DNA from: Thermoplasmatota archaeon
Lineage (GTDB): Archaea; Thermoplasmatota; Thermoplasmata; GCA-020350865; JAUVCJ01
Assembly (NCBI GenBank): GCA_030595765.1
Contig: JAUVCJ010000056.1
Location: forward strand, 1 to 10,941
Direction of reading: 5' to 3'
DNA: 10,941 nt
Shown here: positions 5,103-10,941 of the stretch, in pieces
How the letters are laid out: each line of letters opens with the position of its first letter
Numbering within the stretch: the first letter of the stretch is position 1
The notes under the pieces: model-generated
Told to the model about the DNA's origin: nothing
The model's database searches: none
Seen by the model: only the letters and a program-made list of their open reading frames with translations
Program-made: the position numbers and the translations under genes

Positions 5103-6260
5103 ATGAGCTGGAAGTATCCATTGTCCGATATAGACATCACCGAATCCGACCTCGAAGCCCTGATGGAGGTAGCCAGGTCCAAGTGGTTTTCCTTGGGCCC
5201 AAAGACCTCAGAGCTCGAATCCAGCTTCGCACAATACTGTGGTGTCAAACACGCACTTGGTGTCTCCAGCGGCACTGCGGCCCTCCATCTAGCATTGATG
5301 GCCATGGGTGTTGAGCCTGGTGACGAGGTGATCGTGCCATCTCTTACGTTTGCAGCTACGAGCAATGTAGTGCTTTATTGCGGAGCCACGCCTGTGTTCG
5401 TGGACATATTGGGCCCTGAAGATCTGAACATGGACCCAAACGAGGTGGCAAGGCACATTACTCCCAAGACAAAGGGCGTGATCCTGGTCCATTATGGTGG
5501 ATACCCTGTGGACATGGATGGCCTGGAGAGCGTGCTTGACAGAGAAAAGCATTTCATTGTCGAAGATGCTGCTCATGCGCCAGGTGCAACGGCAAATGGC
5601 AAGAAAGCAGGCAAGAGAGCTGGCTCGTTAGGAGATATTGGCTGCTTCAGCCTTTTTGCCAACAAGAATATCGCAGTGGGAGAGGGTGGACTGCTGACCA
5701 CAGACGACCCAGACATTGCTGAGACTGTGAGATTGCTCAGGTGCCATGGCATGTCATCACAGACCTGGGATCGTCATTCCGGAAGGGGTTTTACCTATGA
5801 TATAGTGAATCTGGGGCATAATTACCGCATTAACGAGATGGAAAGCGTTCTGGCACTTGGACAACTGGATAGGTTGGATGCAAACAATGCAAAAAGAAAG
5901 GAATTGACACTTCGCTACTGGTCAAACCTGGAAGGCCTTGCAAACATCGATATCCTATCTCTTCCATTCAGGGACAGGCCAGACGGTGGAAGCTTCCATA
6001 TCCTGCCTATCCTGCTCAAAGATCCGGAAGTACGAGTTCCATTGCTGGAGCATCTGAAAGAGAGGGGCATCCAGACAAGCATACATTACAGGCCTGTTCA
6101 TTTGATGAGCTACTACAGGGAGTCTCATGGCCACCAAGTTGGAGAATTGCCAAAGACCGAGGATGTTGCAGGCAGGGAAGTAACTCTTCCTCTGCATTCC
6201 TTGATGTCCGAAGCGGATGTGGACCAGATATGCACTGCTGTAAAGGATTTCTTTGCATGA
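5103..6260 (+). CDS. DegT/DnrJ/EryC1/StrS-family sugar-nucleotide aminotransferase
   Basis: The 385-aa product is a full-length fold-type I PLP enzyme of the family that aminates 3-, 4- or 5-keto sugars bound to nucleotides. The start WKYPLSDIDITESDLEAL fits the family N-terminus. VSSGTAALHLAL (54-65) binds the cofactor phosphate. VEDAAHAPGA (153-162) carries Asp155 for the PLP ring nitrogen. SLFANKNIAVGEGG (183-196) carries the Schiff-base Lys188. GHNYRINEMESVLALGQL (238-255) is the dimer/active-site motif, and HYRPVH lies near the C-terminus. The likely role is an amino-sugar nucleotide for a surface glycan, given the glycosyltransferase genes and the flippase nearby. The exact sugar cannot be read from sequence alone. 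ATG at 5103 has only a weak GAGTGA before it. The next gene on this strand begins 204 nt later, after an unusual cytosine-free tract. Confidence 0.9.
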   Translation: MSWKYPLSDIDITESDLEALMEVARSKWFSLGPKTSELESSFAQYCGVKHALGVSSGTAALHLALMAMGVEPGDEVIVPSLTFAATSNVVLYCGATPVFVDILGPEDLNMDPNEVARHITPKTKGVILVHYGGYPVDMDGLESVLDREKHFIVEDAAHAPGATANGKKAGKRAGSLGDIGCFSLFANKNIAVGEGGLLTTDDPDIAETVRLLRCHGMSSQTWDRHSGRGFTYDIVNLGHNYRINEMESVLALGQLDRLDANNAKRKELTLRYWSNLEGLANIDILSLPFRDRPDGGSFHILPILLKDPEVRVPLLEHLKERGIQTSIHYRPVHLMSYYRESHGHQVGELPKTEDVAGREVTLPLHSLMSEADVDQICTAVKDFFA

Positions 6261-6419
6261 ATGTGAAGGTTGAATAGATGAATGAATGAGTAGATGGATG
6301 AAAGTAATGGATGAAAGTAATGGATGAATAGATGGGTGAAAGTGATGGTTGAATGAATGGATGAAGGAAGGAAGGAAGGAAAGAAAGAATGGGTAGATGA
6401 AGTAGATGAGAGAGGGTTT
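6257..6419 (+). repeat. Cytosine-free ATGA/GGAA-type simple repeat tract
   Basis: From 6257 to 6419 the plus strand contains no C at all (163 nt). Only one C (6420) occurs up to 6449. The tract is built from degenerate ATGA/ATGG words, an exact 13-bp doublet (ATGGATGAAAGTA), and a run of GGAA units at about 6364-6380. All plus-strand frames carry frequent TGA/TAG stops, so it is non-coding. It starts at the stop codon of the aminotransferase gene and fills most of the gap before the glycosyltransferase gene. A C-free transcript could hardly form stable stems. Confidence 0.8.
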
Positions 6420-6464
6420 CTGGAGATGAGTGGAGGATTTTAATATGATCAGAGGAGGCTTGAC

Positions 6465-7445
6465 ATGAAGATACTTTTCAGCTATCCCTGGAGCCTTTCT
6501 AGCTTTATGAGAAGAGACCTCGAAATGTTGAGAGAGGACCATGAGGTTAGAGCAGTTGGGTGGAAAGGTCTGAAAACATTGCCAGAGCTTAGAAAGGGTG
6601 CAAAGTGGGCGAACTTGGGATTCTCCTGGTTCGCTGACCGTCATGCAGCCTGGAATGTCAAGCTGATGAAAAAGCAGAGCAAACCCAGCATCGTCGTTGT
6701 TGGAGGATACGATGCTGCTAACATTCCAGAGCTGGAGTATGGCTCGTTCCAGGATCCAAGCAGGAAGAAGCATGCAATCTTTTGCTACCAGAACGCAACA
6801 CGGTTGCTGACAGTGGATAATAACCTTAAAGAGAAAATAATCACACATACGGGCCTTTCTGGGGACAATATATTTACAGTACCCAATTGCTTTGACACTA
6901 ACTTCTGGACTCCTGGTGTTAGGGATACAGAGCCACTGATCATCACAGTTGGGACTCTTGGCAAGACCACAATCCCAATAAAAGGGCTGGACACCCTAGC
7001 CAATGCTGCTAGAAAGGTAACGGACATGAAGTTTGCAGTGATTGGAAACGACAGCGATGAGCACGGAGTCAGGTTCAAACAAGATGCACCGCCCAACATG
7101 CAGTTTCCTGGGTTTATGGAGCCTTCCGAGCTGAGAGGATGGTACAGAAGGGCACACATATACGTTCAAGTCTCCCTATCTGAGTCCTTTGGATGCGCCA
7201 TGGCCGAGGCCATGCTATGTGGCTGCATACCTGTTGGCACCGAGGTCGGAGGGATACCAACGGTCATGGGTGATACTGGTTTCTATGTTCCAGAAAAGGA
7301 TCCTGCCAATCTGGTAAAGACGATAACGAATGCCCTCGGTTCAGGCAACCATGAGGCCCCCAGAACCAGAATAGTCGAGAACTTCCCCAAAGCCAGGCGC
7401 CTTAGAGAGCTTACACTGCACATCAAAGCAATCACACAGAAGTGA
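6465..7445 (+). CDS. Glycosyltransferase, GT4-like (GT-B fold)
   Basis: The 326-aa protein looks like a retaining GT4 glycosyltransferase acting at the cytosolic face of the membrane. The N-terminal half includes VVVGGYDAANIPELEYGS (77-94) and an interdomain segment FTVPNCFDTNFW (137-148). The C-terminal nucleotide-sugar domain has TVGTLGKTTIPIKGLD (161-176), FPGFMEPSELRGWYRRAHIY (214-233) and the E-x7-E motif ESFGCAMAE (Glu240, Glu248). It is shorter than the usual 360-400 aa. The region about 88-112 appears compact, so part of the N-domain may be reduced. AGAGGAGG (6451-6458) with 6 nt spacing fixes ATG at 6465. A TATA-like TTTTAATATG (6437-6446) is too close for a leadered transcript. Read-through from the aminotransferase gene is likely. 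The donor and acceptor are unknown. Confidence 0.85.
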   Translation: MKILFSYPWSLSSFMRRDLEMLREDHEVRAVGWKGLKTLPELRKGAKWANLGFSWFADRHAAWNVKLMKKQSKPSIVVVGGYDAANIPELEYGSFQDPSRKKHAIFCYQNATRLLTVDNNLKEKIITHTGLSGDNIFTVPNCFDTNFWTPGVRDTEPLIITVGTLGKTTIPIKGLDTLANAARKVTDMKFAVIGNDSDEHGVRFKQDAPPNMQFPGFMEPSELRGWYRRAHIYVQVSLSESFGCAMAEAMLCGCIPVGTEVGGIPTVMGDTGFYVPEKDPANLVKTITNALGSGNHEAPRTRIVENFPKARRLRELTLHIKAITQK

Positions 7446-7477
7446 CCGCAACATATTTTCTATTCCTCAGGCCAGTA

Positions 7478-8041
7478 TTATTTCTTGAAACCGCCCTCAA
7501 CGAACCTGGCGCCATCATCAGTAAGTCTGTACAGAGCTGCCCCCTTCTCAAACTTGTTCTTCTCAATGAATCCCTTCTTGATATTGTACTGGAGTGCAAC
7601 AGATAGGTTCTTGATAGGCGGGTCTTGAACTTCAGCGCAAGATTCCTTGATGGGTTTCATGGGCAACTCGATTGTATTGAGCATTTTTGTGTGATAGTAA
7701 ATGACTGCCAGAGCGATATGGGTGTTGCTGCTTAGCTTCTTCTCGTCAATGAACTTTGTCAAATTGGTCTCCCTTTTCGGGGCTTTGGGTACAGCAGGTG
7801 CGACTGGCATTATCTCCTTGATAGTGGAAGCTGTTGGCTGGCTGCTGGCTGATGGGATCTTGGCCTCAAGTGCCAGTATCTTTATCGCGGCGTTCTCAAG
7901 GTCTTTGAACTTTGTCTCCACGAAATCTCTGTCTCCAACTGCTTCTATCTGTACGTGTCTGCACTTGAGCTGAAGCTTGTAGTTCATGCCTCCGCCCCCG
8001 ATCTTCTTTTCCTTGATGTTCCGAGTATCTAATCCATTCAT
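7478..8041 (-). CDS. Putative winged-helix protein, 187 aa
   Basis: I do not recognise a named family. The N-terminal part (about 20-57) is a small alpha/beta segment with LKCRHVQIEAVGDRDFVE followed by a helix. A Pro/Ala/Ser-rich linker (about 60-92) leads to a C-terminal domain (about 93-185) with predicted helices and a basic beta-wing (KKGFIEKNKFEKGAALYRLT), as in archaeal winged-helix proteins. A DNA-binding or adaptor role is plausible but inferred. ATG at 8041 has GGGGG 7 nt upstream and overlaps a preceding stop as ATGA. The internal ATG at 7987 is an alternative, because the residues before it (IGGGG) look like a translated ribosome site. It is convergent with the glycosyltransferase gene, only 32 bp apart, and may or may not belong to the glycan locus. 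Confidence 0.7.
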   Translation of the reverse strand: MNGLDTRNIKEKKIGGGGMNYKLQLKCRHVQIEAVGDRDFVETKFKDLENAAIKILALEAKIPSASSQPTASTIKEIMPVAPAVPKAPKRETNLTKFIDEKKLSSNTHIALAVIYYHTKMLNTIELPMKPIKESCAEVQDPPIKNLSVALQYNIKKGFIEKNKFEKGAALYRLTDDGARFVEGGFKK

Positions 8042-8205
8042 TCAAATGCCCCCATTTCTGGCTGCAAAGCCTCAAACTGCCTGATATTGTCCATCAGGTA
8101 TCTGAGGTAACCCTCGAATATAGTTTGTTCTGGTATAATAAATATTAGTGTATTGGAGGCATTATTATTACTGCTTATGAAGAGCTGCCACCGATGAAGA
8201 CTACA
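8038..8205 (-). other. Start-less open stretch coupled to the winged-helix gene
   Basis: This minus-strand frame is open for 55 codons before TGA at 8040-8038, which overlaps the ATG at 8041 as ATGA. The last 30 or so residues have a protein-like composition (TIFEGYLRYLMDNIRQFEA). The only start codon inside is ATG at 8094, giving an 18-aa peptide without a ribosome site. It could be a decayed gene end, a leader peptide, or chance. Confidence 0.2.
8134..8142 (-). promoter_or_regulatory. TATA-like element for the winged-helix gene
   Basis: The minus strand reads TTTATTATA in an AT-rich stretch. It would start a transcript near 8111 with a leader of about 70 nt. Several other AT-rich words nearby make the choice uncertain. 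Confidence 0.3.
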
Positions 8206-8248
8206 TCATTAATGCTAATGAGAATAATATCATTACTGCCAATATGAT
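8164..8248. repeat. Degenerate 20-bp AT-rich repeats
   Basis: Three related words occur at 8164-8183, 8205-8224 and 8229-8248, sharing ATYATTAMTGCY followed by ATGA-like sequence. They lie between the end of the flippase gene and the winged-helix gene. Spacing is irregular (41 and 24 bp), so this is an old or partial duplication. Confidence 0.35.
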
Positions 8249-8280
8249 AAATGTCAGTACTATCAGCACCTAAAATGTTA

Positions 8281-9798
8281 TCATTCCTTCAGCTCTTTTT
8301 TGACATAGGTGCTCATCTTTGCAGGATTTAGAGTCTCGAAGAAGAAGTTAACATCCTCACGCCTAAGCTCTCGCAAAAGATATAGGACCAAAGAATAGAG
8401 CCCAACACCAGCCAGGAAAGATAACCCAACTGCTATAAACTCAGGAAATGCAATTGCAGCGAGCAACGGTAAAAGTGCACTGATTAGCAGACCCATTACA
8501 AAAGCGGCAAAGCAATGAGCCAGGATGGGTCTCTGAAATCTGGTGCCTGTGAGCTTCTTAACCATTATCTGGCCAATTATCAGGACCACCAACGCATTCA
8601 TGGTGGTGGCAATAGCAGCTCCGGATCCGCCGTTGAGTGAATAGCCAAACAAACTCCAGCCCCAGTTTGGTATCAGGATGAAGTTTCCCAAAATATTCAG
8701 GCCAGTTCCGATTATGCCAATCTTTGCAGTAAGTTTTGGCAGGTCTATCGCTGATATCTGATATATGAGCGGTCTCTGAATGGCAAGAAGATAGATGTAT
8801 AGAGCCATGATCTGGAGTGGAATGGCTGCAGGAGTGAATTCAGGCCCAAGAATGGTCTGGACAATGAAAGGGGAGAAGACGATAAGAGATGCAGTTGCAG
8901 GCGCCACTAACATGGAGGTGTACCTAACAGCCTTCCCTGTAAGTGCTCTGGCTTTTCGGATCCTGCCACTGGCATGAAGTGCTGATATTGCTGGAAACAG
9001 CAGGGATATCACAGCTACAGATATGATATCTACGAAAAGTGCGACTCTCTGGGCACCAAAATAGAAGCCTACCTCAGTTGAAGGCCAAAAAGCCGCTATC
9101 ATCACCTTGTCGATATACAGGGATATCATTGCCATTGACGATACCAGGAATAGAGGAAGCGAGAACGCCAGGTACTTTCTGAAGGTCTCCCAGTCAGGCT
9201 TTTGGTATGGGTATTTCCTGAATAGGAGGAAGGCTATGACAAATACAGAGAATGCTCCTGCAAGATAAGCTCCGGCAAGAGCCAGCACTCCAAGTCCGGT
9301 CAAGGCTACGAAAGCCACCAGCGGCACTCGCACAAAGCCGTCAGAGAAGGTTGGCAACTGGCTCTTTGCAGTCTTTCTCTGACCATCAAAGGTGATTATT
9401 GGAATGGTTGCCAGATTGAACAGGAAATAGTAGGCCAGGAATATGTAAATGACAGGCTCATATAGCGGATTTGCAAAACCATTACCCATTACCCGGGTCC
9501 AGACAAGAACCGAGCCCACAACGAGAAGGGCCATCACGATATTGAGCACCAGCTTGATCGCTGCAAATGTCCCGACACATTTGGCCAGGTCCATACCTTC
9601 GGATATCCGTTTCGTATGTGCCATGTTGAAACCCATGTCAGAAACGAAGTTGAAAAGACCAACAAAGGACATACCGAAACCTATCACGCCCAGAGCCCCA
9701 GCTCCCATATGGTGGCCAACTAGGTAGAGCCCTACAAGTCCAAGTAAGGCATTGATGTACCTACAAGCTATTATTAGCAGTGATTTCCGGGCTAACAC
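8281..9798 (-). CDS. Polysaccharide flippase, Wzx/PST type (MOP superfamily)
   Basis: The 505-aa protein is almost wholly hydrophobic, with roughly 12-14 predicted membrane segments, the size and pattern of Wzx-like flippases. It opens with the family-style SLLIIACRYINALLGLVGLY, then has the loop SDMGFNMAHTKRIS typical of the first cytosolic loop. A conserved central segment, YIDKVMIAAFWPSTEVGFYF, follows at about 228-247. Such proteins move lipid-linked oligosaccharides across the cytoplasmic membrane. GTG at 9798 is the only reasonable start: an in-frame TAA lies about 25 nt upstream. GAGGG is only 3 nt before the codon, so initiation may be weak or coupled to the upstream gene. It follows the glycosyltransferase gene by 72 nt. 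Its first codons lie inside a 48-bp tandem repeat. Confidence 0.9.
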   Translation of the reverse strand: MLARKSLLIIACRYINALLGLVGLYLVGHHMGAGALGVIGFGMSFVGLFNFVSDMGFNMAHTKRISEGMDLAKCVGTFAAIKLVLNIVMALLVVGSVLVWTRVMGNGFANPLYEPVIYIFLAYYFLFNLATIPIITFDGQRKTAKSQLPTFSDGFVRVPLVAFVALTGLGVLALAGAYLAGAFSVFVIAFLLFRKYPYQKPDWETFRKYLAFSLPLFLVSSMAMISLYIDKVMIAAFWPSTEVGFYFGAQRVALFVDIISVAVISLLFPAISALHASGRIRKARALTGKAVRYTSMLVAPATASLIVFSPFIVQTILGPEFTPAAIPLQIMALYIYLLAIQRPLIYQISAIDLPKLTAKIGIIGTGLNILGNFILIPNWGWSLFGYSLNGGSGAAIATTMNALVVLIIGQIMVKKLTGTRFQRPILAHCFAAFVMGLLISALLPLLAAIAFPEFIAVGLSFLAGVGLYSLVLYLLRELRREDVNFFFETLNPAKMSTYVKKELKE

Positions 9799-9900
9799 AA
9801 TCCCTCGAAAGGAGCTGATTGCTTATGAGGATTTCCTGGCTGAAGCAATGCCTTGAAAGGAGCTGAGTGCTCAGGAGGAGTTCCTGACAGAGGCGTCAAG
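9782..9900. repeat. 48-bp tandem repeat bridging two genes
   Basis: Unit A (9782-9829) and unit B (9830-9877) are both 48 bp and share long identical stretches (GAAAGGAGCTGA, GATTTCC). A partial third (9878-9900) begins GAGTTCCTGACAGAGGC. Unit A contains the first codons of the flippase gene, unit B the stop codon of the upstream glycosyltransferase gene, and the partial unit its last codons. The whole 72-bp intergenic gap therefore consists of repeat. The period equals 16 codons. Confidence 0.7.
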
Positions 9901-10941
9901 CGCCCTGGCCAGCTTGCCAGTCAGGTTCTTTCTGGTATACTTCTCTACTAACTTAGGATCATAATTGGATTCAAGCACCCCATTTTTCCAATCCTTGTGA
10001 ACCGCAATGAGTGTGGCTCTTATCTCCTCAACATCTTCAGGGTCGCTTTGATGTCTGCAGTTCATCTTGTTCAGCATTTCCTTGGCCTTTCCTGATGGTG
10101 TCAGCGCCATTATGGGCAGGTCTGAGCCAAGGTACTCGAACAGCTTGCCTGTTATCATGCCCTCGAAGCCTTTACCCTTACCGATTATCAGCAGAGCTAC
10201 ATGGGAGGAGCATAGCGCATATAGGCTCAGGTCATGGCTAAGATACCCAGCAAACTCCACATTTTTCAGGTTGAGGTCTTTTGCTGCCTGAATGAATCCA
10301 TCTTCAACAAAACCAATGAAACGCACCCGGATGTCATCTTGAATGGAACTAGGCAGGCCTGAAATAGCTTTGAACAGGGGAATAGGGCTTCTTATGCCGT
10401 AAAGAGAGCCGTTATGGGTGATGATAAGCTTTTCTGGGTCTTTGCTGGTGTGTTGAGGGAAATCATCAGGGTCAAAACCATTTGGAATGGTATAGAACTT
10501 CTGTTCAATGGCAGGAGCGATGGATGACGGCTTCTGTCCTATGGAATCATGGAGTGATGAGACCATCTTCTGCCCTGTGGAATCATGGGGTGATGAGGCC
10601 ATCTTCTGCTCTTCCGAATCAGTAAGAGATAACGCCAGCTCATTCTTGATCGGATCGGATACCGTGATGACAGCATCGGCCTCCAGCAGTATCCTCCTCT
10701 CAAGCTTCTCCTCCAGGGCTCTGTGTCTGGCTGTTGGATACTCGATATGGTGGTTGGATGTCCATGCATCTCTAAAATCAGCTACCCATGGTATTTTGGT
10801 CCTTTCCTTGAGCCTTCTGGCAATGATATGGCAGGTTGGAGGAGGAGATGTGGATACGATGGCCTGGAAATCTCCGTTGGCCAGGATCTCGACTCCTTTT
10901 CTGACTGCGGCTGGAAGCCACCCTGTCTTATCGTCAGGAAC
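9871..10941 (-). CDS. Glycosyltransferase, GT4/WcaL-like, 5' end outside window
   Basis: The frame is open from the window edge to the stop at 9871, giving 356 residues without a start. The ATG at 10602 is internal, because strong family sequence precedes it. STSPPPTCHIIARRL (30-44), PWVADFRDAWTS (51-62) and ADAVITVSDPIKNEL (88-102) are the end of the N-terminal GT-B domain. FYTIPNGFDPDDFP (149-162) is the domain junction. LIITHNGSLYG, VEFAGYLSHDLSLYAL and GMITGKLFEYLGSDLPIMAL form the C-terminal donor domain. The latter carries the glutamate and lysine region usual for this group. Probably 60-90 N-terminal residues are missing. Between the domains is a four-unit repeat of 12 residues not typical of the family. 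The gene lies upstream of the flippase gene on the same strand, probably in one operon for surface-glycan assembly. Confidence 0.88.
   Translation of the reverse strand, partial: VPDDKTGWLPAAVRKGVEILANGDFQAIVSTSPPPTCHIIARRLKERTKIPWVADFRDAWTSNHHIEYPTARHRALEEKLERRILLEADAVITVSDPIKNELALSLTDSEEQKMASSPHDSTGQKMVSSLHDSIGQKPSSIAPAIEQKFYTIPNGFDPDDFPQHTSKDPEKLIITHNGSLYGIRSPIPLFKAISGLPSSIQDDIRVRFIGFVEDGFIQAAKDLNLKNVEFAGYLSHDLSLYALCSSHVALLIIGKGKGFEGMITGKLFEYLGSDLPIMALTPSGKAKEMLNKMNCRHQSDPEDVEEIRATLIAVHKDWKNGVLESNYDPKLVEKYTRKNLTGKLARALDASVRNSS
10498..10622 (-). repeat. In-frame 36-bp tandem repeat inside the glycosyltransferase gene
   Basis: Two 36-bp units (10531-10566 and 10567-10602) match at 32 of 36 positions. 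Degenerate copies flank them at 10498-10530 and from 10603. They encode 12-residue units of the form D-S-x-x-Q-K-x-x-S-S-x-x (about residues 108-148). They sit in the linker between the two GT-B domains. Confidence 0.75.

Noticed and set aside
5955..6848. Minus-strand open frame of 297 codons
   Set aside because: It runs antisense through the aminotransferase end, the C-free tract and the glycosyltransferase start. It is open only because stops are rare opposite this composition, and its His/Ser/Ile-rich middle is translated simple repeat.
9871..10602. Complete 243-aa glycosyltransferase starting at ATG 10602
   Set aside because: The same frame stays open to the window edge and encodes typical N-domain motifs (WVADFRDAW, ADAVITVSDPIK). 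The ATG at 10602 is inside the gene's repeat.
10539..10769. Separate minus-strand small gene of 76 codons
   Set aside because: It overlaps the glycosyltransferase gene in another frame. The glycosyltransferase frame carries recognisable motifs through this region.

Overview
The window looks like a chromosomal segment of an archaeon. Several genes are preceded by BRE/TATA-type promoters (for example GAAAG-TTTATATA before the small-protein operon). Strong GGAGG ribosome binding sites stand about 7 nt before TTG as well as ATG starts. A small protein ends in a CxxC...YVEQYxRWYCYxC zinc ribbon that I associate with Thermoplasmatota (Methanomassiliicoccales and relatives). That lineage is an inference, not proven by the sequence. 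There are no rRNA, tRNA, CRISPR or insertion-sequence features that I can support.

Left part (1-2563): the 5' two-thirds or so of a minus-strand gene encodes a membrane protein with four predicted membrane segments, a zinc ribbon and a long coiled coil. These lead into a magnesium-chelatase-type AAA+ ATPase domain that is cut by the window edge just after Walker A. It is divergent from an operon of two tiny genes (42 and 39 aa), one a single-pass membrane peptide and the other very basic. The 427 bp between them hold at least five GTC-N-GAC dyads. Three of them lie where transcription should start, which suggests one regulator controlling both directions. A separate 144-aa coiled-coil/zinc-ribbon gene with a TTG start follows.

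Middle part (2564-4980): a tryptophanase gene with its own promoter and a 19-bp direct repeat upstream is convergent with a protein-L-isoaspartate O-methyltransferase gene. Their ends are separated by a tandem array of 20/21-bp units, each with an internal dyad.

Right part (5103-10941): a surface-glycan locus. It holds a DegT/DnrJ/EryC1/StrS sugar aminotransferase and a GT4-type glycosyltransferase on the plus strand. On the minus strand are a second GT4-type glycosyltransferase (5' end cut by the window edge) and a Wzx/PST-type flippase. Between them is a putative winged-helix protein. Together these would make an amino-sugar, transfer sugars to a lipid carrier and flip the product across the membrane, for N-glycans or a surface polysaccharide.

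A recurring oddity is tandem duplication in many places: 24-bp units in the zinc-ribbon gene, 20/21-bp units between convergent genes, a 163-nt tract with no cytosine on the plus strand, 48-bp units spanning the glycosyltransferase-flippase junction, and 36-bp in-frame units inside the glycosyltransferase.
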